Part shown: piece after piece, positions 39,190 through 47,937 of the stretch
Numbering within the stretch: the first letter of the stretch is position 1
How the letters are laid out: each line of letters starts with the position of its first letter
Source: Azospirillum sp. RU38E
GTDB lineage: Bacteria; Pseudomonadota; Alphaproteobacteria; Azospirillales; Azospirillaceae
Assembly (NCBI RefSeq): GCF_900188385.1
Contig: NZ_FZOI01000001.1
Location: 496,001-560,000, forward strand
Length of the DNA: 64,000 nt
Direction: 5' to 3'
Translations under genes and position numbers: made by a program
The notes under the pieces: generated by a model
Told to the model about the DNA's origin: nothing
Database searches by the model: none
The model's input: only the letters and a program-made list of their open reading frames with translations

Positions 39190-39215
39190 GGTGCAGCGGT
39201 CAGGCCCGCTGCACC
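39190..39215 (-). terminator. Perfect hairpin spanning the chemoreceptor stop codon
   Basis: GGTGCAGCGG (39190-39199) pairs perfectly with CCGCTGCACC (39206-39215) around a six-base loop that contains the stop codon of the chemoreceptor gene. There is no U-run, so it may act as a mRNA-stabilising or Rho-assisted end rather than a strong intrinsic terminator. Confidence 0.5.
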
Positions 39216-41275
39216 TTGGTCAGGAAATCCTCCATGGCGCTGCGCAGGCTGCCCTGCTCCCGCACCACCTCGCCCACGGCTTCACTGACGGCACCGGCGG
39301 TTGCACCCGTCTGCTGGCTGGATTGGGCCAAGTCGGCGATGGTGCTGGTCACTTCTGCGGTGCCCTGTGCCACCTGCTGCACGCTGCTGGAAATTTCCCG
39401 CGTGGCGGCGCCCTGCTCTTCTACGGCCGCCGCGATGGCGGCGGTGCCTTCGCTGATCCGCTGGATCATGTTGGTGATGGCCTGAATGGCCTTAACAGCT
39501 GCCGCCGTGGTGCCCTGGATATTCTGCACTTGCACGGTGATATCGTCGGTGGCCCGTGCCGTCTGGGTTGCCAGGCTCTTCACTTCCGAGGCGACGACGG
39601 CGAAGCCCTTGCCGGCTTCCCCGGCGCGGGCAGCCTCAATGGTGGCATTCAGGGCCAGCAGGTTGGTCTGGGCGGCGATCTCGCTGATCAGCCCCACCAC
39701 ATCGCCGATGCGCTGGGCTGCATCACTCAAGGCTTCCACGGTGCGGTTGGTATTGGCGGCCTGATCGGTGGCCAGTTGCGCCATGTCGGCGCTGGCCGTC
39801 ACCCGATGGGAGATTTCGGCGATGGAGGCTGACAGCTCCTCCGTCGCCGCAGCGACGGTCTGCACATTCTGAGAGGTCTCTTCGGCTGCGTTGGAGACCA
39901 TGCTGGCCTGTTCACTGGTTTCGCTGGCGATCTGCCGCATCATGCCGGAGGTCTGGTCCAGGGCCTGGGTGGCGCTGCCGATATTGCTGAGCGCCTGTTG
40001 AGCCGCGAGATCAAAGGCCTGGCAATAATCATGCAACAGGCGGGCGCGTTCCAGTTCGGCAGCCTGCCGGGCCACGGCCTCCTGTTGCAGCCGCTGGGCC
40101 TCACCCGCACTCAGGCGCAACGACTCCAGCGCCTTGGCGACGCCGCCCAGCTCGTCCGGATAGGCTGCTGGCGGTACGGGAACCGAATAATCCTGGCGGG
40201 AGAGATGGCCGATCGCTTCCCGCAACATGCCGGTCGGTCCGGTCACCCGGCGGCGGATGGCCAGGATACCGAAGATGGACAGGGCAATGGCCCCGATCAG
40301 CCCCATCCAGGTGGGTACCAGCAGCATCAGGGCGGCGCTGCGCTCCTGCTCTGCCCGCTCCACCGCCAGATCCAGCGCGCCATAGGCGATGGCCAGGATG
40401 CTGTCGAAGGGCTGGTTGCAGGTGGCGGTATAGGCAGCCGGTTCCATGGCTGGCTTGCCACTGCCATCCAGTTTGCCCACCAGCTCATTGATGGCCTTCT
40501 GCGCTTTGTCGACATTGCCGGCGGCCAGGGTGATGGCATCGCGCAGGGCGGGGCTGGTGCCGGGACGGCGGGCGATTTCCCCCAGCATGGCCAGATCGAT
40601 GCTGTATGCACCGTTACGGCTGTGCCAACGCTGGGCGATGTCCGCTGTCAGGGGTTTGCTTTCATTGATGAAGGGGCGCAACAGGGAGCATTGCGCCCCC
40701 ATATTGTCGCGCAGGCGCCACGCGGCCTCCCGCGTGACCATCAGTTCGCCGATCCGGGCGTCCAGCTGGCGGATGTTCTGCGCGGTGGTGGTGGCGGCCC
40801 CTTCCAGGGCATCGGCGGCACCCAGCACGGCCTGACGCCAGCCATCGGTGGCGGCCAGCTTGCGATCCGCGCGGGGTTGGGCGATCTGGCTGGCAACGCC
40901 GCTCCATTCCGCCTCCATTCGTTTCTGCGTTTCTTCCACCTTACCTTGAACGGCCGCCTTGTTGGTGATTTGGGCGTCGGCCAGCAGACGCACCGCCTCC
41001 TGATAGGCGGTGCGGGCTGCCGCGCGCGCCTCTTCCACGGTTTTGCCGGGATCATCCTGGGAGACGATGGCGGTCTGTATCCGGGCGATCTGTGCCCGTG
41101 TTTTCACCACCGCGTCGAACAGGGCCCGGTTCGACAATGTATCCGCCACAATGGCGCGGGCACCATTGAACTGTTTCAGCGAAGAAATCGACAGGGTCAC
41201 CACGGCGGCCAGCAGACCGCACAGCATGACGATCTGAATTCCCATCAGTAACCGTGACACCGATGTCTTGAACAT
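39200..41275 (-). CDS. Methyl-accepting chemotaxis protein, membrane-bound
   Basis: A 691-residue chemoreceptor. A first membrane helix (about 10-30) opens a large periplasmic helical sensor (about 31-320, with a low-complexity Arg/Ala-rich heptad pattern), a second helix follows (about 320-345, [22 protein letters not shown]), then a HAMP domain with [21 protein letters not shown] (about 345-405), and the cytoplasmic signalling region. The conserved hairpin tip reads [37 protein letters not shown]. It has no C-terminal NWETF tetrapeptide. The ligand is unknown. The start is at 41273-41275. Confidence 0.93.
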   Translation of the reverse strand: MFKTSVSRLLMGIQIVMLCGLLAAVVTLSISSLKQFNGARAIVADTLSNRALFDAVVKTRAQIARIQTAIVSQDDPGKTVEEARAAARTAYQEAVRLLADAQITNKAAVQGKVEETQKRMEAEWSGVASQIAQPRADRKLAATDGWRQAVLGAADALEGAATTTAQNIRQLDARIGELMVTREAAWRLRDNMGAQCSLLRPFINESKPLTADIAQRWHSRNGAYSIDLAMLGEIARRPGTSPALRDAITLAAGNVDKAQKAINELVGKLDGSGKPAMEPAAYTATCNQPFDSILAIAYGALDLAVERAEQERSAALMLLVPTWMGLIGAIALSIFGILAIRRRVTGPTGMLREAIGHLSRQDYSVPVPPAAYPDELGGVAKALESLRLSAGEAQRLQQEAVARQAAELERARLLHDYCQAFDLAAQQALSNIGSATQALDQTSGMMRQIASETSEQASMVSNAAEETSQNVQTVAAATEELSASIAEISHRVTASADMAQLATDQAANTNRTVEALSDAAQRIGDVVGLISEIAAQTNLLALNATIEAARAGEAGKGFAVVASEVKSLATQTARATDDITVQVQNIQGTTAAAVKAIQAITNMIQRISEGTAAIAAAVEEQGAATREISSSVQQVAQGTAEVTSTIADLAQSSQQTGATAGAVSEAVGEVVREQGSLRSAMEDFLTKVQRA

Positions 41276-41690
41276 GGCCTGTCGATCCCTTCTCCGGTTG
41301 GCAATATTTGCCCGCCCGTCATGTAAGACGGCATTCCAGCAGATGCATCTTAGGCGCATCCCCTCCATCGGCAATGCGCGGATCAGTAGCCATTCGGTTA
41401 TGGTAACCAAATGATTATAACGGGGTGATGTAAAAAGGGGGCGCGCGTTGCACGCCCGTCGCCCGGCGCTTGGCGGTCATGCTGACGATGGCGCTTGGCT
41501 TCCGCGCGCATCCGCGCTAAATAGGCCGCCACCGGGGAGTCGGGGCGCTGGGCGCCCGTCGGCTTGCCCGGTTTTTTTCGTGCGGGTATGGTTTGCTCAC
41601 CGTGGGCCGTCCCGCCCTCTGAACACTCGACCTCACCACGCCGGGTCGGTTGATCTTTTTGACACGACGCTGGACGACGGAGCCCTTCTT
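41276..41690. promoter_or_regulatory. Divergent promoter region of the chemoreceptor and fusA
   Basis: A 415-base gap with no gene. It contains the palindrome GGTTATGGTAACC at about 41396-41408, followed by ATGATTATAACG, a plausible -10 for one of the two promoters. The right part holds GC-rich hairpin-like stretches (around 41544-41577) ending in a T-run (CCGGTTTTTTT) 110 bases before fusA, which could be an attenuator. These are inferences. Confidence 0.35.
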
Positions 41691-43832
41691 ATGCCCCGCA
41701 CTACCCCGCTTTCTGATATTCGGAATATCGGCATCATCGCCCACGTCGATGCCGGCAAGACGACCACGACTGAGCGCATCCTGTACTATACCGGTCGTAA
41801 GCACACGATCATCGACGTTCATGATACCAAGGATCTGAAGACGTCGACCACGACCGACTACATGGAACAGGAACAGAAGCGCGGCATCACGATTCAGTCG
41901 GCTGCCGTGTCCTGCTTCTGGAAGGGCAAGAAGATCAACGTCATCGACACCCCGGGCCACGTGGACTTCACCATTGAGGTGAACCGCTCGCTCCGCGTGC
42001 TCGACGGCGCTGTCGTGGTGTTCGACGGTGTGGCCGGCGTTGAGCCGCAGACCGAAACCAACTGGCGCCTGGCGGACAACTACAAAGTGCCGCGCATGTG
42101 CTACATCAACAAGATGGACCGCTCGGGCGCGAACTTCCGCCGCACCGTGAAGATGGTCGTTGATCGTCTGGGTTCCCGTCCGGTCTGCTTGCAGATGCCG
42201 ATCGGCTCGGAAGACGATTTCCACGGCCTGGTCGATCTCGTCGAGATGAAGGCTTATGTCTGGTTCTCCGAGGAGAAGGACAGCAAGTGGGAAATCTGGG
42301 ACGTTACGGACGATCTGGCTGACAAGCTGAAGATCACCAACGCCTATGACCGCGAGCTGCTGTCCCAGTACAAGCAGTACCGTCAGGACCTGGTCGAAGC
42401 CTGCGTGGAGCAGGACGACGCGGCCATGGAAGCCTATCTGGAAGGCACCGAGCCGGACGCCGACAAGTTGCGCGAATGCATCCGCAAGGCAACGCTGAGC
42501 GGCGCCTTCGTGCCCGTTCTGTGCGGTTCTTCCTACAAGAACAAGGGCGTGCAGCAGCTGCTCGACGCCGTTGTCTGGTACCTGCCGGCCCCGACCGACG
42601 TGGAAGCCATCAAGACGGTGGATCCCGATGGTAACGCCAATGGCGAACGTATCTGCTCCGACGACGAGCCGTTCTCGGGCCTGGCGTTCAAGGTGCTGAA
42701 CGACAAGTACGGTTCGCTGACCTTCGTGCGCGTTTACTCCGGTGTCGTCAGCAAGGGTACCACCCTGCTGAACGCGACCCGTGGCAAGCGTGAGCGCGTT
42801 GGCCGTATCGTGGAAATGTTCGCCAAGGACACCAACGATCTGGAAGAGTGCCGCGCTGGTGACATCGTCGCCTTCGTGTCGCTGGCCGAGACCGATACCG
42901 GTGACACCCTGTGCGATGCGACCGCCCCGGTTGTGCTGGAGCGTATGCGTTTCCCCGAGCCCGTGATCTCCGTCTCCATCGAGCCGAAGAACCGTGCCGA
43001 CCAGGACAAGTTCGGCGCCGCCATCGGCAAGATGGTCCGCGCGGATCCGTCCCTGCGTCTGGAAACCGACCGTGAAACCGGTCAGACCCTGCTGCGCGGC
43101 ATGGGCGAACTGCACCTGGAAGTCACCTTGGACCGCGTCCGCACCGAATATGGTGTGGAAGGCGTCATGGGCCGTCCGCAGGTCGCTTATCGCGAGACGA
43201 TCACCCGCAACGTCACGCACATCTACACCCACAAGAAGCAGACCGGCGGTTCGGGCCAGTTCGCCGAAGTGAAGATCATTTTCGAACCGAAGGAACGTGG
43301 CGAGGGCTACGAGTTCGTCGACCAGGTGGTTGGCGGTACGGTGCCGCGCGAATACATCCCGTCGGTCGACAAGGGCCTGCAGATGCAGAAGGAAGACGGT
43401 GTCATCGCCGGCTATCCGACTGTGGACTTCAAGGCCACCCTGATCGACGGTAAGTACCACGACGTCGACTCGAACGCCCTGACGTTCGAAATCGCCGCCA
43501 AGGCTTGCTTCCGCGAAGCCATGAAGCTGGCCGGTCCGGTTCTGCTGGAACCGATCATGAAGGTCGAAGTGGTGGTTCCGGAAGATTACCTGGGTGACGT
43601 GATCGGTGACGTGAACCGTCGTCGCGGCACGATCCTGGGTCAGCTGGAGCGTGGCAACAACATCGCCGTTGAAGCCCATGTGCCGCTGTCCGACATGTTC
43701 GGCTATATCGGCCAGCTGCGCGGCATGACCTCCGGTCGCGGTTCGTTCACGATGGAATTCTCGCACTATGACCCGGTGCCGAAGAACGTCGCTGACGAAA
43801 TCGTTGCCAAGCAGGGTAAGAACAACGGCTGA
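41691..43832 (+). CDS. fusA: Elongation factor G paralog with divergent switch I
   Basis: A 713-residue translational GTPase. G1 is [11 protein letters not shown] (17-27), G2 lies in RGITI (64-68), G3 DTPGH (86-90) and G4 NKMD (140-143). The switch I stretch reads [20 protein letters not shown], longer than the normal EVHDGAATMDWMEQEQ. The rest shows domains II-V with the [11 protein letters not shown] and [12 protein letters not shown] ends. It is not in a str operon here. Its codons favour CGT, GGT and GTC far more than the neighbours, which is typical of highly expressed genes. It may be the second EF-G of the genome or, less likely, the only one. A terminator follows. Confidence 0.9.
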   Translation: MPRTTPLSDIRNIGIIAHVDAGKTTTTERILYYTGRKHTIIDVHDTKDLKTSTTTDYMEQEQKRGITIQSAAVSCFWKGKKINVIDTPGHVDFTIEVNRSLRVLDGAVVVFDGVAGVEPQTETNWRLADNYKVPRMCYINKMDRSGANFRRTVKMVVDRLGSRPVCLQMPIGSEDDFHGLVDLVEMKAYVWFSEEKDSKWEIWDVTDDLADKLKITNAYDRELLSQYKQYRQDLVEACVEQDDAAMEAYLEGTEPDADKLRECIRKATLSGAFVPVLCGSSYKNKGVQQLLDAVVWYLPAPTDVEAIKTVDPDGNANGERICSDDEPFSGLAFKVLNDKYGSLTFVRVYSGVVSKGTTLLNATRGKRERVGRIVEMFAKDTNDLEECRAGDIVAFVSLAETDTGDTLCDATAPVVLERMRFPEPVISVSIEPKNRADQDKFGAAIGKMVRADPSLRLETDRETGQTLLRGMGELHLEVTLDRVRTEYGVEGVMGRPQVAYRETITRNVTHIYTHKKQTGGSGQFAEVKIIFEPKERGEGYEFVDQVVGGTVPREYIPSVDKGLQMQKEDGVIAGYPTVDFKATLIDGKYHDVDSNALTFEIAAKACFREAMKLAGPVLLEPIMKVEVVVPEDYLGDVIGDVNRRRGTILGQLERGNNIAVEAHVPLSDMFGYIGQLRGMTSGRGSFTMEFSHYDPVPKNVADEIVAKQGKNNG

Positions 43833-43859
43833 TTTCCGGCTGTTGGTTGAGTTGGAAAG

Positions 43860-43890
43860 CGGCCGTCCCGAAAGGGGCGGCCGTTTTTCT
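43860..43890 (+). terminator. Terminator of fusA
   Basis: CGGCCGTCCC pairs with GGGGCGGCCG (one G-T wobble) around GAAA, followed by TTTTTCTTT. It begins 28 bases after the stop. Confidence 0.88.
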
Positions 43891-43922
43891 TTGGTTGTTC
43901 AAGCCCCGATAAGGCTGCTCCG

Positions 43923-44780
43923 ATGCTGGATAAATTTGCCCCCGCCCTGTTCGTGCTGCTGTGGAGCACCGGTTTCATCGGCGGCAAGCTGGGTTTGCCC
44001 CATGCCGAACCGCTGACTTTCCTGCTCTGGCGGATGGCACTGGTGGCGGTGCTGCTGGCGGGGCTGGCGGTCTGGACCAAGGCGCCCTGGCCGGCCAGCC
44101 GGCGGGAGGCGGGGCATATTGCCCTGTCCGGGCTGCTGGTGCATGGCGCCTATCTGGGCGGCGTGTTCGGTGCCATCCATCATGGACTGCCGGCCGGCAC
44201 GGTGGCGCTGATCGTGGGCTTGCAGCCGGTCTTGACGGCGTTTGTTGCAGGCCCACTGCTGGGCGAAAGGCTGCGCCCGTTGCAATGGGCTGGTCTGGGG
44301 CTGGGCCTGATCGGCGTGGCGGCCGTGGTGTGGGAGAAGCTGACGCTGAAGAATGGTGATGGCTGGTCGCTGGTATTGGCCGGCGTGGCCCTGATCGGCA
44401 TCACCGCCGGCACGCTCTATCAGAAGCGGTTCTGCACCGGCATGGACCTGCGCAGCGGCACCGCCCTGCAGTATGCCGCCACAGGCACGCTGTTCGCTGT
44501 GCTGGCGCCGTGGCTGGAGACGATGCGGGTGGATTGGACGTGGGAATTCGTCTTCGCCCTCGGCTGGCTCTGCCTTGTCCTCTCCGTGGGGGCGATCTTC
44601 CTGCTGTTCATGCTGATCCGGCGGGGTGCCGCGTCACGCGTGGCCAGCCTGTTCTATCTCACCCCGCCGGTCACCGCCCTGATGGGCTGGGCCCTGTTCG
44701 GGGAGGTGCTGGGGCCGCTGGCACTGGCCGGCATGGCGGTAACGGCAGCCGGGGTGGCGCTGGTGCTGCGGAAGGCTTGA
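43923..44780 (+). CDS. EamA/DMT family transporter
   Basis: A 285-residue protein of ten hydrophobic helices arranged as two EamA repeats. The first begins with APALFVLLWSTGFIGGKLG and the second with LAGVALIGITAGTLYQKRF. Pro and Glu of GLPAGTVALIVGLQPVLTA and of FGEVLGPLALAG are the conserved DMT features. The family exports amino acids, drugs or metabolites; no specificity is visible. It stands alone between the fusA terminator and the HPP operator. Confidence 0.85.
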   Translation: MLDKFAPALFVLLWSTGFIGGKLGLPHAEPLTFLLWRMALVAVLLAGLAVWTKAPWPASRREAGHIALSGLLVHGAYLGGVFGAIHHGLPAGTVALIVGLQPVLTAFVAGPLLGERLRPLQWAGLGLGLIGVAAVVWEKLTLKNGDGWSLVLAGVALIGITAGTLYQKRFCTGMDLRSGTALQYAATGTLFAVLAPWLETMRVDWTWEFVFALGWLCLVLSVGAIFLLFMLIRRGAASRVASLFYLTPPVTALMGWALFGEVLGPLALAGMAVTAAGVALVLRKA

Positions 44781-44797
44781 CGGTACGCTGAACATTC

Positions 44798-44832
44798 TGT
44801 ACTGATCGGTAAAATAGAAACCGATCGGTACA
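44798..44832. promoter_or_regulatory. Operator of the HPP-tetR operon
   Basis: TGTACTGATCGGT (44798-44810) and ACCGATCGGTACA (44820-44832) form an inverted repeat with 12 of 13 matches and a nine-base spacer AAAATAGAA. It is 12 bases before the HPP start. The TetR repressor is encoded two genes on, so this is its likely operator. Confidence 0.75.
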
Positions 44833-44843
44833 ATGAGGATATC

Positions 44844-45332
44844 GTGCGCCACTTCATCACCAGACATCAGCCGGCCCAGCCCTGGCGCGTCACGCTGCTG
44901 GCGGGGCTGGGTGGCCTGCTGGCCATCGGCTGTGTGGCAGCCCTGTCCAGCTATATGCACGCGCCGCTGCTGATCGCGCCTTTTGGTGCCAGTTGCGTCT
45001 TGCTGTTCGCCGCCCCCAACAGCCCCCTGTCCCAGCCGGCCCATGTGGTTGGCGGACACGTGCTTGCCACGGCAACCGGTCTGCTGCTCCATGCCTTTCT
45101 GCCCAATGAATGGTGGGCGGTGGCCCTGGCGGTCGGATTGTCCATCGCCTTGATGAATGCCTTGCGGGTGACGCACCCGCCGGCGGGTGCCGATCCGCTG
45201 CTGGTATTTGCCTTGTCGCCGGGCTTGGATTTCCTGCTGGTGCCGGTGCTGGCGGGCGCCTGCATGTTGGTTACTGTGGCGGTTCTGTTCCACCGCGCCA
45301 GCGGCGTCACCTATCCGGCAAAGCCCGTCTGA
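44844..45332 (+). CDS. HPP family membrane protein
   Basis: A 162-residue protein with four or five membrane helices and the family-naming THPPAGADP motif (about 120). The first helix is TLLAGLGGLLAIGCVAALSS and APFGASCVLLFAAPNSPLSQP is conserved. HPP proteins are of unresolved function; plant members have been linked to nitrite transport. It starts with a GTG preceded by GAGG, and its stop overlaps the tetR start by one base. It is presumably repressed by that TetR. Confidence 0.82.
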   Translation: MRHFITRHQPAQPWRVTLLAGLGGLLAIGCVAALSSYMHAPLLIAPFGASCVLLFAAPNSPLSQPAHVVGGHVLATATGLLLHAFLPNEWWAVALAVGLSIALMNALRVTHPPAGADPLLVFALSPGLDFLLVPVLAGACMLVTVAVLFHRASGVTYPAKPV

Positions 45333-45895
45333 TGGCGCGGCTGGTGGCGGAACGGGCCGATGTAATCCCGCTTTTGGCTGAGGCGTTCCGCGCCTATGGC
45401 TATGAAGGGGCCAGTCTCAGCCGGCTTTGTGAGAAGACGGGTTTGGGCAAAGGCAGCCTGTATCACTTTTTCCCCGGTGGGAAGGAGGAGATGGCGGGCG
45501 CTGTTTTAGGTGAGATCAGTCATTGGTTTGAACGCCAGGTCTTCCAGCCATTGGATAATCTGCCGCCGGTGGAAGGGGTGGCTGCCATGCTGGCGGCGGT
45601 GGATGCCTATTTCCAGTCGGGCCGCCGTATCTGCCTAGTGGGGGCCTTTGCACTGGACGATACACGTGACCGGTTTGCAGTGGCGGTGAATGGCTATTTC
45701 ACCCGCTGGCAACAGGCGCTGTCCGGGGCCTTGCAGCGGCTGGGATTCGCCGATGTTGAAGCGGAACGGCACGCCCGCGCCGCCCTCAGCATGATCCAGG
45801 GTGCCCTGGTTCTGTCCCGTGCGCTGGGAAATGAGCAACCGTTCCGCGATACGATAACGGCTTTGACCGCCCAGTTGCGCCTGCCCGGCGCATAG
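45332..45895 (+). CDS. TetR-family repressor of the HPP gene
   Basis: A 187-residue repressor. The N-terminal HTH is AFRAYGYEGASLSRLCEKTGLGKGSLYHFFPGGKEEM, the TetR helix-turn-helix. The C-terminal domain has a hydrophobic pocket (about 90-160) including RRICLVGAFALDDTRDRF, similar to the QacR/TetR groups whose ligands are small. It is co-transcribed with HPP from the promoter carrying the inverted repeat at 44798-44832, so negative autoregulation is likely. The inducer is unknown. Confidence 0.88.
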   Translation: MARLVAERADVIPLLAEAFRAYGYEGASLSRLCEKTGLGKGSLYHFFPGGKEEMAGAVLGEISHWFERQVFQPLDNLPPVEGVAAMLAAVDAYFQSGRRICLVGAFALDDTRDRFAVAVNGYFTRWQQALSGALQRLGFADVEAERHARAALSMIQGALVLSRALGNEQPFRDTITALTAQLRLPGA

Positions 45896-45985
45896 GCCAT
45901 ATCCGTCCCCACCAACCGGCTTGCTTCTGCCCGACGGCGTGGATAAGGTCCGGCCTTCCCTGATCGAATTTGAACGAGGCATCCC

Positions 45986-46249
45986 ATGTCTGACGCGGCA
46001 ACCTCTACCGACGTCGGCGGCATCGCGGCCGACCGGCTGCGTTCCTTCATTGAGCGCATTGAACGCCTGGAGGAAGAGAAGAAAGGTATCATGGACGATA
46101 TCAAGGATATCTATGCCGAGGCCAAGGGTACCGGCTTCGATACCAAGATCATGCGCCAGATCATCCGCATCCGTAAGATGGAAGCCAATGACCGGCAGGA
46201 AATGGAAGCCCTGCTGGACCTCTACAAGTCGGCGCTCGGGATCGAGTGA
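45986..46249 (+). CDS. gapR: GapR (DUF2312) nucleoid-associated protein
   Basis: An 87-residue protein. It has the DUF2312 signature [38 protein letters not shown] and [18 protein letters not shown]. Caulobacter GapR binds overtwisted DNA ahead of replication and transcription, stimulates gyrase and topoisomerase IV, and is essential or nearly so. Alphaproteobacteria have one copy. The coiled-coil dimer and tetramer arrangement is implied by the heptad-rich sequence. A terminator follows. Confidence 0.93.
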   Translation: MSDAATSTDVGGIAADRLRSFIERIERLEEEKKGIMDDIKDIYAEAKGTGFDTKIMRQIIRIRKMEANDRQEMEALLDLYKSALGIE

Positions 46250-46262
46250 GCCGGCCAGCGGG

Positions 46263-46285
46263 AAGGGGGCCTCGGCCCCCTTTTG
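46263..46285 (+). terminator. Terminator of gapR
   Basis: GGGGGCC and GGCCCCC pair around TC (46265-46280), followed by TTTTGCTTTTT. It starts 14 bases after the gapR stop. Confidence 0.88.
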
Positions 46286-46389
46286 CTTTTTGAGTGAACA
46301 CCCTTGACGAAGGCGCCGCCTTCTTGAAGGGTGGTTTATCCGCGACGGGCGTTAACCAACCGTCCCGCGCCTCCAGCCGTTGGAGTTCC

Positions 46390-47844
46390 ATGCTCTCCCT
46401 GGACGTGCGTCCCATCTTCTATGTCATCGGTGCGCTTTTGTCGGTCCTGGCCCTTGCCATGGCCATGCCGCTGGTGGCTGACCTTGCCGCCGGTGCCGAT
46501 GATTGGCGGGTCTTTGCCGTTTCCTCGGCCCTGACCCTGTTCTTCGGCGTGCTGCTGATGCTGATGAACCGGACAGAGCGAATTGCGCTCTCCCTCCGGC
46601 AGACCTTCATCCTGACAACGGCAGCCTGGGTGGTGGTGTGCTTCTTTGCCGCCTTGCCCTTCATGTTTTCCGCCCAAGGCCTTTCGGTCACCGACGCCTA
46701 TTTTGAGGCAATGTCGGGCCTGACCACCACCGGGGCATCGGCTTACCTCACCGTGTCGGTGCTGCCGCCGGGCGTGTTGCTCTGGCGGTCGCTGCTGGTC
46801 TGGTTAGGCGGTATCGGCATTGTCGGCATGGGGATCGTCATCCTGCCCTTCCTGCGGGTGGGCGGGATGCAGCTGTTCCGCAGCGAATCATCCGACAAGT
46901 CGGACAAGGTGGTGCCGCGTGCCGCCGATATGGCGCTGGGGTTCGGCTGGGTCTATCTGGCCCTGACCTTCATCTGCATCGTCAGCCTGCGGCTGGCGGG
47001 GATGCCGATGTTCGATGCCATCAACCATTCCATGACGGCGCTGGGCACGGGTGGCTTCTCCATCCAGGACACCTCCATCGGCTACTATCAGAATCCGGCG
47101 GTGGAATGGGTGCTGACCCTTTTCATGTTTTTGGGCAGCCTGCCTTTCGTCCGTTATATCAGCTTGGTGCGTGGGGATTATGGCTCGCTCTGGCGGGACA
47201 GCCAGATCCGCACCTATGTCATTTTCACCGTCATCGTTTCGCTGGGGCTGGCGCTTTATCTGGTGGTAACGGACCGGTTGTCGGCGGGGGAGGCCATCCG
47301 CCATTCCTTCTTCAACTGCGTCTCCATCATCACCACCACCGGCTTTGCCTCGCTGGATTATCTGCAATGGGGGCATGGACCCATTGCCCTGTTCTTCATC
47401 CTGACCCTGGTGGGGGGCTGTACCGGTTCCACCTCCGGCGGGATCAAGATGTTCCGCTTCGAGATTCTCTGGCTGGCCTTGCGGACCCAGGTGAACCGGC
47501 TGTTCAGCCCCAACCGCGTGCTCCCGCTCACCTATAATGGCAAGCCGGTGGATGCCGATGTCATCATCTCGGTGATGAGTTTCACCTTCGTCTATATCGC
47601 CCTGATCTTGATCTTCGCCGTGCTGCTGGGCATGACGGGGCTGGATTACACCCACGCCATTTCCGCCGCCGCCACGGCGCTGGGCAATGTCGGCCCGGGC
47701 CTGGGCGGCATGATCGGGCCGGTCGGCAATTATGAGCCGCTGCAGGATGGGGCCATCTGGGTAATGTCGCTGGCCATGCTGCTGGGCCGGCTGGAATTGT
47801 TCACCGTGCTGGTCCTGCTCAGCCCCAGTTTCTGGCGCCGCTGA
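46390..47844 (+). CDS. TrkH-family potassium uptake protein
   Basis: A 484-residue protein with the four pore-loop repeats of TrkH. The selectivity segments are SGLTTTGASA, TALGTGGFS, VSIITTTGFAS and ALGNVGPG. Potassium passes through the homodimer and TrkA (not in this window) gates it. The start is the ATG at 46390 behind TTGGAG. The N-terminal frame continues upstream with low-complexity Ser/Arg residues, which I do not include. It stands between the gapR terminator and the acyl-CoA dehydrogenase operator. Confidence 0.9.
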   Translation: MLSLDVRPIFYVIGALLSVLALAMAMPLVADLAAGADDWRVFAVSSALTLFFGVLLMLMNRTERIALSLRQTFILTTAAWVVVCFFAALPFMFSAQGLSVTDAYFEAMSGLTTTGASAYLTVSVLPPGVLLWRSLLVWLGGIGIVGMGIVILPFLRVGGMQLFRSESSDKSDKVVPRAADMALGFGWVYLALTFICIVSLRLAGMPMFDAINHSMTALGTGGFSIQDTSIGYYQNPAVEWVLTLFMFLGSLPFVRYISLVRGDYGSLWRDSQIRTYVIFTVIVSLGLALYLVVTDRLSAGEAIRHSFFNCVSIITTTGFASLDYLQWGHGPIALFFILTLVGGCTGSTSGGIKMFRFEILWLALRTQVNRLFSPNRVLPLTYNGKPVDADVIISVMSFTFVYIALILIFAVLLGMTGLDYTHAISAAATALGNVGPGLGGMIGPVGNYEPLQDGAIWVMSLAMLLGRLELFTVLVLLSPSFWRR

Positions 47845-47868
47845 TTCTCTCACTCTCGACCTTTCCAC

Positions 47869-47902
47869 GCCCCTCATTTAAACATATGTTTGAACGAGGG
47901 GC
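47869..47902. promoter_or_regulatory. 34-base palindrome, likely fatty-acid regulator operator
   Basis: A palindrome centred between 47885 and 47886, GCCCCTCATTTAAACAT on the left and ATGTTTGAACGAGGGGC on the right, with only two mismatched pairs. The core AAACATATGTTTGA resembles the PsrA/TetR-type fatty-acid operator (G/CAAAC, four bases, GTTTG/C). It is directly upstream of an acyl-CoA dehydrogenase gene, so repression by a TetR-like fatty-acid regulator is plausible. Confidence 0.6.
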
Positions 47903-47937
47903 GGTGAACAGCCCCGGTAAACGGGAGGACAAGGCCG

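Noticed and set aside
41517-43766. A 749-codon minus-strand reading frame
   Set aside because: It is the antisense shadow of fusA; the composition is repetitive in His, Val and Gln and matches no protein family.
44798-44832. The HPP operator considered as a rho-independent terminator of the EamA gene
   Set aside because: There is no T-run, the spacer is AT-rich like a promoter -10 region, and a TetR gene lies downstream.
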